Shown: piece by piece, positions 53,266 through 62,092 of the stretch
Layout: each line of letters starts with the position of its first letter
Numbering within the stretch: position 1 is the stretch's first letter
Assembly (NCBI GenBank): GCA_963842295.1
Contig: CAWJFY010000011.1
Span: 248,001-312,000, forward strand
Direction of reading: 5' to 3'
DNA length: 64,000 nt
Source: JAJNBA01 sp963842295
GTDB taxonomy: Bacteria; Actinomycetota; UBA4738; HRBIN12
Program-made: the position numbers and the translations under genes
Notes under the pieces: model-generated
What the model saw: only the letters and a program-made list of their open reading frames with translations
What the model was told of the DNA's origin: nothing
The model's database searches: none

Positions 53266-55041
53266 ATGATGCAGCAACCAGAACTCGAATCGAAGCCGAC
53301 TGACCTCCGCGAGCTCCTGCGTGTCCTCCGTCGTCGTAAAGGGTCGATCGCCCTGGTGACCGTCGTGGTAACAGCGCTCGCCGTGGGATTCGTCATATGG
53401 CGCACGCCGGTCTATACGTCGCTCGCTGAGGTAGAGGTCCGGCCTCTGACTATCGACGAGGAGTTGCAGCCGTTCGCTTCCGACTCGTTCGTGAACATGG
53501 ACACCGAGGCTGCGCGGGTGACGCAGGAGCCGGTAGCCAGGCTCGCGGCCCCGGCTCTCGACCTGGACCCTAGCTCGGCCGCTGACCTCGCCGATGCCAC
53601 GAAGGATGTCGAGGTCACCGTTAAGGCGAACACGACGTTCCTTGAGATCGCGTGCACGAAGGCCAAGATCAGACGAAGCCCGGCTCTGCGCGGACTCCTT
53701 CGCAACCTCGTACATCCAGGACCGGGTGGGGAACGCGAGGAACCTCTACGACGAGAGGGTGGAGGCGGCGCAAGAGCGGATCCAGGAGGCGAACGATCAG
53801 ATCGAGCTACTGAGCGAACGGCTCGATCAGCTGAGCGAGGGGCAGGACGCTGCCCGGGCCACTGTCGAGGCGCAGATCGAAGCTCAGAGCCAACTCATCG
53901 TGGCCGCGCAGACCAATCTGCTCTCCTTGCCCACTGCCTCACCCGATGCCGCGGTGTTGGTCCGTTCGGCCGACTTCCCGGTGAAGCCATCGAACAAGGA
54001 CTATCTGTTCACCGGTGTACTCGCCGCCATGCTGGGTTTGGCATTGGGCATCGGCCTCGCTCTCATTCGAGAGCGCCTCGCTGAGCCGATAGCCGGCCGG
54101 GAGGACTTCGAACGGGTTCTCGGGGCCCAGGTCTTGGCAGCCGTTCCCGCACTGCCCACTCCGCTGTATGGTCGCACGACCGGTCCTGGTCACCGTGAAT
54201 GCGCCCGAGAGTCCTGCATCGCAGGCATATCGGGGCGCGGGGGCTGCGTTGCTTCACCTTGCCCGGGAGGCCTCACTGAAGGTGATCGCACTGACGGGGC
54301 CGAGTGAGGGTGACGGCAAGACGCCGGCGACAGGCAACCTGGCCGTGGCATTGGCGCAGAGCGGAAGGCAGGTGATCGCCGTTTCGTGCGACCTGCGGAG
54401 TCCCACTCTGCACAGTTTCCTCAACCGCGACAACGACGTGGGACTCACCGACCTCTTGATGGGTGGGGCCTCATTCGACGAGGCGGTGCAAGGAACGCAT
54501 ACGTCTGGCCTCTTCTTCATCGCGAGTGGGCCGACACCAGAGAATCCGACCGACCTACTTGGCAACGAGGATATGGGGCGATCTTGTCGCGGCGCTTCGT
54601 ACACGCTTCGACTTCGTGCTTCTGGACGCTGGCCCCGGTCTGGTCGCCGACGCCCTCTTCCTGGCACCGCACGCCGACGGGATGATCGTCGTCGCCGACG
54701 CTGCCAGGACCTCCCGTGGAGCCGTTGCTCATCTCCGCCATCAGCTCGAGAGCGTGGGCGGTCTCATCATCGGCGGGATCCTCAACAGCTGGGCTCCCAA
54801 GCACGCGGGCTACCCCTACCCCTACTATCTCGGAACTGACCACGGCCCGCGTGCCTCCGCGGGGTCCGTGGAAGACGGCGTGAGAGGATCTGGAGATGAC
54901 CGTGCTGTGCCCGAGTGGCGCGGGCCTCGGTCTGGACGGTCCACCGCCGAGTCCGTTCCGTCTCATCCCAGTGACGGCCCAAGAGCCGAGGCATCAGCCG
55001 CCGGTTCACGTGCCGCGGACGTGGAAGAAGATCAGCGGTAG
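53266..55041 (+). pseudogene. Wzz-BY-kinase (chain-length regulator / tyrosine autokinase), frameshifted
   Basis: A polysaccharide co-polymerase fused to a bacterial tyrosine kinase, about 590 residues if intact. The start at 53266 follows CGAGGAG. The Wzz domain (LRELLRVLRRRKGSIALVTV) has first and second membrane helices (the latter YLFTGVLAAMLGLALGIGLA) with a coiled coil between. The kinase has Walker A GPSEGDGKT, VSCDLRSPTLHSFL (Walker A') and FDFVLLDAGPGLVADALFL (Walker B), and a tyrosine-containing tail YPYPYYLG. The frame changes by +1 near 53671, 54179 and 54575-54579. The residue after GKT is Pro rather than Thr/Ser. The tail overlaps the convergent VanZ gene. Confidence 0.8.
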
Positions 55042-55459
55042 GGACGGTCCGTCCGCTCAGACGCGCGGGTTCAGCCTGCATCAAACGTGAGGTCGTCCGC
55101 CGTCGGATGAGCGCGTGGACGGCGACCGCGGCCGCGGCGCCGATCGCCTCGGCCACCAGGTCGTAGACCTCCGCGGCGCGCGTGGCTGTCATGCCCTGGA
55201 GGATCTCGATCACGGCGCCGCCCGCGATCGCCGCGAGCGGGAACCATCTCCCGAGGTGCGGGAATCGACCGATCCCTCTTCCGGGACGCCAGACCGCCGC
55301 GAAGAGGAAGCTCAGCGTGGTGGTGAAGTAGGCGATAGCGTGGCCCACCCTGTCGGCGCCGGGGAAGAGATCGGCGCCGGGCGGCGGTGCCACGAAGCTG
55401 AACCAGAGGGTGGCGGCGACGCAGGCGGCCGTCAACGCCCAGAGGCCTCGATCGATCAT
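54782..55459 (-). CDS. VanZ-like membrane protein
   Basis: A small polytopic protein whose first about 125 residues match the VanZ family: LWFSFVAPPPGADLFPGADR, VGHAIAYFTTTLSFLFAAVW, then AAIAGGAVIEILQGMTATRA, AEVYDLVAEAIGAAAAVAVH. The polar tail (LMQAEPARLSGRTVPTADLL to the stop) is not part of the domain and overlaps the 3' end of the Wzz-BY-kinase gene by about 260 nt. In another frame a stop would follow the last helix at once, so the stop may be displaced by an indel. VanZ-like proteins commonly end polysaccharide loci, and their role is unclear. Confidence 0.8.
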   Translation of the reverse strand: MIDRGLWALTAACVAATLWFSFVAPPPGADLFPGADRVGHAIAYFTTTLSFLFAAVWRPGRGIGRFPHLGRWFPLAAIAGGAVIEILQGMTATRAAEVYDLVAEAIGAAAAVAVHALIRRRTTSRLMQAEPARLSGRTVPTADLLPRPRHVNRRLMPRLLGRHWDETERTRRWTVQTEARATRAQHGHLQILSRRLPRTPRRHAGRGQFRDSRGRGSPRAWEPSC

Positions 55460-55558
55460 CCAGTCGCTGCGGGTTCGGTGATCGACCTCATGTCGCGGGC
55501 GACCCTAGCAGCGACCAACTGCCGCAAGGGCTCGGCAGATCGACTCGGTAGTCAGGTG

Positions 55559-56833
55559 TCAGATGGACCAGACGGGAACGGACGGGCGCTTCCTACGCTT
55601 GTCCTCGTACATCCCTTCATCCGCCGCATCGATCAGCTCCTCGAGCGTGACGGAGCGGCCAGGGGCAAGAGCAGAAAGGCCGATAGAGAGGGACACGCGG
55701 AAGTCCCGCCCGGGTCGAGCATCGTGGGCGGCCGCCGTGGCGCGCATCCGCTCCACCGCGCGACCCGGATCGAGGTCGGGGTCGCCCATGAGGAGCACGC
55801 AGAACTCATCGCCTCCGATGCGCCCCGCGAGGTCTGATGCACGGATCGTCTCGCGCAACACGTCGGCCACCTCCTTCAGCAACAGATCGCCCATCGAATG
55901 GCCGAACTCGTCGTTCACACTCTTCAGGCCGTCAACGTCGACGAACAACAGAGCGACCGCCGTCCGTGTTCGCGCCGCGACCAGGAGTTGGTGCTCTCCT
56001 TGCGCGAAGAAGCCTCTCCGATTGGCCAGACCCGTGAGGTCGTCGACCGTGGCGAGCTGGCGGAGCTCCCCCTGAAGCGCGGAGAGGTGGGATCCGGTCC
56101 GGACCAAGGCACGGGAGAGCGACCCGAGCTCGTCGCGCGAGCCGTCCGGCGCCTCGAGCGGCTTCCCTTCGTCGAGTCGTTTCGCGTTCCTCCGCATGCG
56201 CGCGACCCGTCTCACGATGCCGGCCGTGAAGCCAACCATGAGGACCATCGCCGCGAAGACGGCCGCAGGCATCGCGAGGACCTGCACGAGGTACGACCTT
56301 TGGAACGCCGAATCGCGCGCCGCGATCCGCTGGGCGACCAACTCGTCGGCGGTCAGCCGCATCTGTTCGGTCAGTCCTCGCAGGGCATCGGTGATGGTCT
56401 GGCCGTGGAGCAGGAGCGTCACGAGCCGAGCCTGGCTCTCGCGCGCTCCCGCGCTCCCGACCCGCAGGGTGGCTCGGAACGTCTCAACTCGCTCGTCGAC
56501 GAGCTCGTGGAGCCGTTCGAGCCGCTTGCGCTGGACTCCTTCGATGAGATGAAGTCGGAGCTGCCTCAGGTCGAGTCGAAGTTCGCCCACCGCTTCTTCG
56601 TAGTCCGCCTGCATGCCCGATCGTTCGGTGAGCAGGTATCCGCGGACGCTCGACTCGGCGACGCCCAGGTCGTTCTGGATCTCTGCGAGTAGCTGTCTGA
56701 CCGTGTTCGTGCGGTCCACGGCGGCGTTGGTTCGCGACGCCGTCCCCTGCGCGGACACCGCGGACACGACGGCGAAGATCAAGACGACGACCGGGATCGT
56801 CGACAATGCAAGCATCTTCGAGCGAAGTGGCAC
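55559..56833 (-). CDS. Diguanylate cyclase with CHASE3-like sensor and HAMP
   Basis: A 424-residue membrane receptor that should make cyclic di-GMP. First membrane helix LALSTIPVVVLIFAVVSAVS, a helical extracytoplasmic domain of about 160 residues (CHASE3-like: VAESSVRGYLLTERSGMQAD), second helix AMPAAVFAAMVLMVGFTAGI, a HAMP linker, and a GGDEF domain. The active site GGDEF is intact, and RASD five residues upstream forms the product-inhibition I-site. TVDDLTGLANRRGFF starts the domain. Located between the polysaccharide locus and the lipid operon. Regulation of polysaccharide synthesis is plausible but not shown. Confidence 0.93.
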   Translation of the reverse strand: MPLRSKMLALSTIPVVVLIFAVVSAVSAQGTASRTNAAVDRTNTVRQLLAEIQNDLGVAESSVRGYLLTERSGMQADYEEAVGELRLDLRQLRLHLIEGVQRKRLERLHELVDERVETFRATLRVGSAGARESQARLVTLLLHGQTITDALRGLTEQMRLTADELVAQRIAARDSAFQRSYLVQVLAMPAAVFAAMVLMVGFTAGIVRRVARMRRNAKRLDEGKPLEAPDGSRDELGSLSRALVRTGSHLSALQGELRQLATVDDLTGLANRRGFFAQGEHQLLVAARTRTAVALLFVDVDGLKSVNDEFGHSMGDLLLKEVADVLRETIRASDLAGRIGGDEFCVLLMGDPDLDPGRAVERMRATAAAHDARPGRDFRVSLSIGLSALAPGRSVTLEELIDAADEGMYEDKRRKRPSVPVWSI

Positions 56834-56903
56834 GGCTGGTTCTCCTGTGAGAAGCCCGACCTATTGACTTCGACCTCACGAGAGGGTCTCTTGAATCCCG
56901 GGG

Positions 56904-56932
56904 TTGTCTACCGACCGGTAGAGGGCGATAAT
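56904..56932 (+). promoter_or_regulatory. Leaderless promoter with TetR-type operator in the spacer
   Basis: TTGTCT (56904-56909), exactly 17 nt, GATAAT (56927-56932), then 7 nt to the ATG at 56940, so transcription should begin at or next to the start codon. The palindrome CTACCG-AC-CGGTAG (56908-56921) fills the spacer and would block RNA polymerase when bound. The TetR gene at the end of the operon is the obvious candidate repressor. Confidence 0.75.
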
Positions 56933-56939
56933 CTGCCGG

Positions 56940-59249
56940 ATGGTAGAGAAAGGGAAGGAACGGCGGACCAAGCCGGGCCGTTCGATCGTGGACCGGCTGG
57001 CAGGGAAGCGGATCTTCCTCACGGGCGTCACCGGGTTCCTCGGTCAGGTCGTCCTCGAGCGTCTTCTCGCCGATTTCCCCGAGACCAGGGCCGTCCTGCT
57101 CGTCCGTTCCCAAACGGGCGCCTCCTCCGTCGAGCGCGTGCACTACCTCACACGGAAACCGTGTTTCGACGCGTTGCGCGCGTCCCTCGGATCCGACGAT
57201 GCGCTCCTGCGGCTCCTGGACGAGCGGGTCGAGGTCGTGGACGGTGACTTCTCACGCGGCCAGCCGGATCTGCCAGGCGACATCGACGTCGCGATCCACT
57301 CTGCGGCCACGGTCGCGTTCGATCCGCCGATCGACGAGGGCTTCCAGACGAACCTGCTCGGTGCGATGAATCTCTACCGGGGCATCCTCGCCGGCGGATC
57401 TCGACCTGCGCTCGTCCACGTCTCCACCGCCTATGTCGCGGGCGTGCAGAAGGGCGTGATCCCCGAGCGCACGCTGGACCATCGTGTTGACTGGAGGCTC
57501 GAGGCCGACCTCGCGATCCGGGCGCGAGGCGACGTCGAGGCGGCGTCGAGGAAGCCGGAGCTCCTCCGGCGTTTCCTGGACGACGCCTCGAAGGAGCACT
57601 CCCGCGCGGGGCCCACGACGGTCGCCGACGATGCCGAGCAACGCCGCAAGGAGTGGATGACCAAGCGGCTCGTCGAGTACGGACGTCAACGCGCCAGATC
57701 GCTCGGCTGGCCGGACGTCTACACGTTCACCAAGGCTATGGGCGAGCGAGCCGTCGAAGAGCTGGCCTCAGGCGAAGGCTTGCCGCTATCGATCGTTCGA
57801 CCCTCGATCATCGAGTCCGCCCTCCTGCACCCTTCGCCGGGGTGGATCGACGGATTCAAGATGGCCGACCCGATCATCCGCGCGTACGGCCTCGGGCAGA
57901 TCCCCGAGTTCCCCGGCATCCCGGAGGGGATCGTGGACATCATCCCGGTGGACTTCGTCGTGAACGCGATCCTCGCGGTGGCCGCGACACCTCCGCCACC
58001 AGGTGAGCCTGCGCACTATCACATCTCCTCAGGAGACCGGAACCCGCTCCAGTTCCATCAGCTCTACGCGCTCGTCCGGGAATACTTCGAGGCCCACCCG
58101 CTGCCCGAGCGAGGCCGAGGCCAGCACAAGGTCCCCGAGTGGACTTTCCCCGGCAACGTCACCGTCGAGAAGATGCTCCGCCGAGCCGAGCAGTTCACCG
58201 ACCTGGCGGAACAGGTCGTCACGCACCTGCCCAAGTCCAAAGGCATGCGCGAGGCCGTGCGCCGGGTGGATCGAGACAAAGCGCGCGTCGACTTCGTGAA
58301 GCGTTACTCCGATCTCTACGGCGCCTACACCGAGGCAGAGGTGATCTACACCGACGACGTGGCGATGGCCCTCTACGGCAGACTGTCCGCTGAGGATCGG
58401 GCCCGGTTCCCCTTCGACGCGGCGGCGATCGACTGGAAGTACTACCTGCAGGACGTCCACTCGCCGGCGGTGACCCAGTCGCTCCGGGAGCTGGCCAGGA
58501 GGGATCGAGAGCGCCCGACGGTCAAGATCCGGGAGCGCGAGGCGCCGGTGCTCGCCGTGTTCGACATGGAGGGGACGATCATCTCCTCGAACGTCGTCGA
58601 GTCCTACGTGTGGGCGAGGATGGCGGATCTCGAGCCCGACGAGTGGCCGGGCGAGCTCGTGGGGGTGTTCGGCCGGATCCCGCGCTATCTGGCGATCGAC
58701 CGGCGTGATCGTGGAGATTTCCTCCGCACTTTCTTCCGCAGATATGAGGGAGCCTCCGTGGACGGCCTCGATCGCCTGATCGATCGGCACGTCGGGGAGT
58801 TCATGCTCGAGAAGGCGAGCCCGGGAGCGATCCGCCGGATCAGGGAGCATCGTGCGGCAGGACACCGGACCCTGCTGCTCACCGCTGCTGCCAACGCGTT
58901 CCTCCGGCCTCTGGATCCGCTGTTCGATGTGGTGATCGGCGCGGATCTGCAGGTGGACGACGCGGGACGCTACACCGGGTTCATGTCCAGCCCGCCGCTC
59001 GTCGGCGAGGCGCGAGCGGCATGGCTGCGCCGCCACGCCTCGACGGAGGGCGTCGATCTGAAGCACTCCTACGCTTACGCGGACTCCTACTCCGACCTTC
59101 CCCTCCTCCGCGCGGTCGGGAACCCCGTAGCGGTCTCGCCGGATTCCCATCTGTACCGGTACGCACGGCGCCGCCGCTGGCCCATCGAGGAGTGGGGGAT
59201 GTCGAAGGGCATGCCGCGCGTCCGTTTCCCGAAGCCGGCGAGGAGGTAG
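56940..59249 (+). CDS. Fatty acyl-CoA reductase fused to a HAD-IB phosphatase domain
   Basis: A 769-residue two-domain enzyme. Residues 20-380 are an extended SDR of the fatty-acyl reductase / male-sterility type: NADP site LTGVTGFLGQVVLERLL (GxxGxxG at 29-35), AIHSAATVAFD, VHVSTAYVAGVQKG and catalytic Tyr261-Lys265 in VYTFTKAMGERAVEE. Residues 530-740 are a HAD-IB domain with AVFDMEGTIISSN, LLLTAAANAFLRPL and YADSYSDLPLLRAVGNP. The second acidic residue of motif I is Glu instead of the usual Asp, which could alter phosphatase activity. Expected chemistry is reduction of an acyl thioester plus removal of, or binding to, a phosphate. First gene of a five-gene operon under the palindromic promoter. 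Confidence 0.88.
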   Translation: MVEKGKERRTKPGRSIVDRLAGKRIFLTGVTGFLGQVVLERLLADFPETRAVLLVRSQTGASSVERVHYLTRKPCFDALRASLGSDDALLRLLDERVEVVDGDFSRGQPDLPGDIDVAIHSAATVAFDPPIDEGFQTNLLGAMNLYRGILAGGSRPALVHVSTAYVAGVQKGVIPERTLDHRVDWRLEADLAIRARGDVEAASRKPELLRRFLDDASKEHSRAGPTTVADDAEQRRKEWMTKRLVEYGRQRARSLGWPDVYTFTKAMGERAVEELASGEGLPLSIVRPSIIESALLHPSPGWIDGFKMADPIIRAYGLGQIPEFPGIPEGIVDIIPVDFVVNAILAVAATPPPPGEPAHYHISSGDRNPLQFHQLYALVREYFEAHPLPERGRGQHKVPEWTFPGNVTVEKMLRRAEQFTDLAEQVVTHLPKSKGMREAVRRVDRDKARVDFVKRYSDLYGAYTEAEVIYTDDVAMALYGRLSAEDRARFPFDAAAIDWKYYLQDVHSPAVTQSLRELARRDRERPTVKIREREAPVLAVFDMEGTIISSNVVESYVWARMADLEPDEWPGELVGVFGRIPRYLAIDRRDRGDFLRTFFRRYEGASVDGLDRLIDRHVGEFMLEKASPGAIRRIREHRAAGHRTLLLTAAANAFLRPLDPLFDVVIGADLQVDDAGRYTGFMSSPPLVGEARAAWLRRHASTEGVDLKHSYAYADSYSDLPLLRAVGNPVAVSPDSHLYRYARRRRWPIEEWGMSKGMPRVRFPKPARR

Positions 59250-59253
59250 ATCC

Positions 59254-60477
59254 GTGGCATTGGCGCTCGAGTTCTATCGCTCCGCGCCGAAGTACCTCGG
59301 CGCGCGCGCGCTCGGGTCGAAGGCGCCCAAGATCCTGGCGGATGGCCTCATGACCGGCGGGTTGGCGCCGCTCAGGCTCGTGACCCAGAAGGATCCGGAA
59401 CGCAAGCGCGAAGGGTGGGCGCGCGTGAAGCCACGGCTCGCCGGGATCTGCGGGAGCGATCTCTCCACGATCTCCGGGCGGTCCTCGCTCTATTTCTCAC
59501 CGCTCGTGTCGCTCCCGTTCGTGCCCGGCCACGAGGTCGTCGGTGAGCTCCTCGATGACGTCGGCGACCTCGTGGCGGGGCAGCGTGTCGTGATCGCGAG
59601 CGTCCTCGGATGCGCGGCCCGCGGCGAGGAGCCCCCGTGTGAGCACTGCGCAGAGGGCCGTGTGGGCCGCTGCGACCGGGTCACCGTGGGACATCTGAAG
59701 CCCGGGCTCCAGACCGGGTACTGCACGGAGACGGGCGGCGGCTGGAGTCGCCTGATGCTCGCGCACCGGTCGCAGCTCTGGCCCGTGCCTGATGGGATGA
59801 GCGACGAGAGCGCGGTCCTGATCGAACCGCTGGCCTGCGCCATCCACGCGGCATTCCGCGCAGAGATCCCCGCGGGGGGAACCGTGCACGTGGTCGGCGC
59901 CGGCACGGTCGGCATCCTCACGTTGATCGCGATCAAAGCCTTCACGAAGGCAGATCACGTCGTCGTGGCCGCGAAGCACCAACGCCAGCGCGCCGCGGCG
60001 ACGATGGCCGGCGCCGACGACGTCGTGCGCCCGGAGCACGCCGTCAAGGCGGTCCGGCGGACGGATCACGCGGTGAAGCTCACGCCGGAGCGGGGGATGG
60101 ACTTTTTGCTGGGCGGCGTCGACGTGTCGATCGAGTGCACGGGGTCGAGCGGCGCCCTCGACCTCGCTCTCAGGACGACGAAAGCCGGGGGTCGTGTCGT
60201 CGTTTCGGGCATCCCCGGCGGAGGTGCCGATCTCACCCCGTTGTGGTTCCGCGAGCTCGAGCTCGTGGGTGCGTACACGTCCGGCGTGGAGGACCTCGGA
60301 GACGGCATCACGCGCTCGACCTTCGAGATCGCGATCGAGCTCGCCTCGAACCTCTCCATGCTCGACCAGCTCGTCGGGGCGATCTACCCGCTCGACCGGT
60401 GGCGCGAGGCGCTCGACCACGCGATCGCCGCCGGCAAACTCGGCACGTTCAAGGTGGCGTTCGCGCCGCAGGACTGA
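59254..60477 (+). CDS. Zinc-dependent alcohol dehydrogenase (MDR family)
   Basis: A 407-residue medium-chain dehydrogenase. Catalytic zinc ligands are in RLAGICGSDLSTISG and VPGHEVVGELLDDV. A structural-zinc-like cysteine set follows (GEEPPCEHCAEGRVGRCDRV). The NAD(P) fold is VHVVGAGTVGILTLIAIKAF. The N-terminal about 50 residues are an extension before the catalytic domain. The GTG start has AGGAGG overlapping the upstream stop. In the operon it probably interconverts a long-chain aldehyde and alcohol, which is inference. Confidence 0.88.
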   Translation: MALALEFYRSAPKYLGARALGSKAPKILADGLMTGGLAPLRLVTQKDPERKREGWARVKPRLAGICGSDLSTISGRSSLYFSPLVSLPFVPGHEVVGELLDDVGDLVAGQRVVIASVLGCAARGEEPPCEHCAEGRVGRCDRVTVGHLKPGLQTGYCTETGGGWSRLMLAHRSQLWPVPDGMSDESAVLIEPLACAIHAAFRAEIPAGGTVHVVGAGTVGILTLIAIKAFTKADHVVVAAKHQRQRAAATMAGADDVVRPEHAVKAVRRTDHAVKLTPERGMDFLLGGVDVSIECTGSSGALDLALRTTKAGGRVVVSGIPGGGADLTPLWFRELELVGAYTSGVEDLGDGITRSTFEIAIELASNLSMLDQLVGAIYPLDRWREALDHAIAAGKLGTFKVAFAPQD

Positions 60478-60492
60478 CAGGAGAGACGACGC

Positions 60493-62082
60493 ATGCCCAG
60501 ACCCGGATTCGTCTTGGAGGTGGACGAGCGGACGCCCCCGCTCCTGGTTCACGAGGGCGAGGGCTTCCGCATGCAGAAGTTCCCGCTGGGGACCAGGGTC
60601 GTGTACCCCCCCGACGCACTGCCCGGGATCCGGGACGTCAATGGCGCGATCCGTCACGCCTTGCTCCACCCGATGGGGGGGTCGCAACCGCTGCCGGAGC
60701 TGCTCAAGGCCGGGATGAAGCTCACGATCGCGCTGGATGACATCTCGATCCCCCTGCCACCGATGACGCGCCCCGACATCCGGCAGCGGATCCTCGAGCA
60801 GGTGATCGAACTGGCGGCGCGCGAAGGCGTCGAGGACGTGCAGATCGTCGTCGCCACGGCCCTGCACCGTCGGATGACCGCCGAAGAGATCCGCCGGATG
60901 GTGGGCGAGCGAGTCTTCCGTTCGTTCTGGCCCAAGGATCTCTACAACTTCGACGGCGAAGACAAGGATGCGTTGACGTTCATCGGGACCACCGAGAAGC
61001 ATGAGGACGTCGAGATCTCCAAGCGCGCCGCGGAATCGGATCTCCTCGTTTACATCAACGTCAACCTCGTGGCGATGGACGGCGGTCACAAGTCGGTGGC
61101 GATCGGCCTCGCCGGCTATCGCTCGCTCAAGCACCACCACAACGTCGAGACGATGATGCACTCGCGTTCCTACATGGACCCTCGCCCCGGCCACAGTGCG
61201 ATCGCAGATTCCGCGACGCGCATGGGTCGGCTGCTCGCCGCGAACGGCCTCAAGATCTTCCAGATCGAGACCACCGTGAACTCGGAGACCTTCCCGAAGA
61301 ACCTCGGCTTCCTGAACAGGAGGGAATGGGAGTGGTCCGCCTACGACCAGGGCCTCATGATCGCGGCGCGGAAGACGAACCAGCTGGCGCCGCCGCGAGC
61401 ACGTAGGGAGTTCTTCCGTCGGGTCGAGGCCCCTTACAAGCTCACCGGGATCAACGCAGGCGAGGTGGAGGCCGTCCACGAGCGGACGCTCGACAACCTG
61501 CATCGGCAACAATTGGTCGAGGTCCGGGGACAGTCCGACGTGCTCGTCCTCGGGCTACCGTACGTCAGCCCCTACAACGTGAACTCGATCATGAACCCGA
61601 TCCTGGTCCACTGTCTGGGGCTCGGCTACCTCTTCAACATGTACCGGAACATGCCGCTCGTGAAGCCGGGCGGCGTGGTGATCATGTATCACCCTGTGCC
61701 CTGGGAATTCCATCAGATCCATCACCCGTCCTACATCGATTTCTTCGAAGAGGTGCTGGCCGAGACGACGGATCCCTCCACGATCGAATCCAAGTACGAG
61801 GAGCGGTACGCGACCGATCCCTGGTACACGCACCTGTACCGAACGTCGCACGCGTACCACGGCGTCCATCCCTTCTACATGTGGTACTGGGGCGCGCACG
61901 GGAGAGATCACGCCGGCGACGTGATCTTCGTCGGTGGCGAGCCGAAGTCGGTCGCACGCCTTGGCTACCGCGCCGCCGGCTCGTTCCGCGATGCCCTCGA
62001 GATGGCGAAGGACACCGTCGGGTCCTCGCCGTCGATCACGTACTTCCATGCCCCTCCGATCATGATCGCGGACGTGGTGTGA
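60493..62082 (+). CDS. LarA-like (DUF2088) racemase/epimerase-family protein
   Basis: A 529-residue protein related to lactate racemase LarA, whose homologues act on 2-hydroxy acids using a nickel-pincer nucleotide. Related landmarks: LTIALDDISIPLPPMTRPDI (residues 78-97), VVATALHRRMTAEEIRRMVG (His115), MDGGHKSVAIGLAGYRS (His199-Lys200) and LKHHHNVETM. The LarA residues that bind cofactor are His and Lys in equivalent places. It is longer than LarA (about 425), with a distinctive C-terminal half (VIMYHPVPWEFHQIHHPSY, YHGVHPFYMWYWGAHGRDH). Cofactor genes larB/C/E are not in the window. Substrate unknown. The lipid setting makes a 2-hydroxy-acyl or polyol derivative possible. Confidence 0.78.
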   Translation: MPRPGFVLEVDERTPPLLVHEGEGFRMQKFPLGTRVVYPPDALPGIRDVNGAIRHALLHPMGGSQPLPELLKAGMKLTIALDDISIPLPPMTRPDIRQRILEQVIELAAREGVEDVQIVVATALHRRMTAEEIRRMVGERVFRSFWPKDLYNFDGEDKDALTFIGTTEKHEDVEISKRAAESDLLVYINVNLVAMDGGHKSVAIGLAGYRSLKHHHNVETMMHSRSYMDPRPGHSAIADSATRMGRLLAANGLKIFQIETTVNSETFPKNLGFLNRREWEWSAYDQGLMIAARKTNQLAPPRARREFFRRVEAPYKLTGINAGEVEAVHERTLDNLHRQQLVEVRGQSDVLVLGLPYVSPYNVNSIMNPILVHCLGLGYLFNMYRNMPLVKPGGVVIMYHPVPWEFHQIHHPSYIDFFEEVLAETTDPSTIESKYEERYATDPWYTHLYRTSHAYHGVHPFYMWYWGAHGRDHAGDVIFVGGEPKSVARLGYRAAGSFRDALEMAKDTVGSSPSITYFHAPPIMIADVV

Positions 62083-62092
62083 GGAGACGACC

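Noticed and set aside
35639..54839. Phase variation as the cause of the frameshifts
   Set aside because: The breaks are at runs of only one to four bases or at no repeat. No long homopolymer or tandem repeat that would slip is present.
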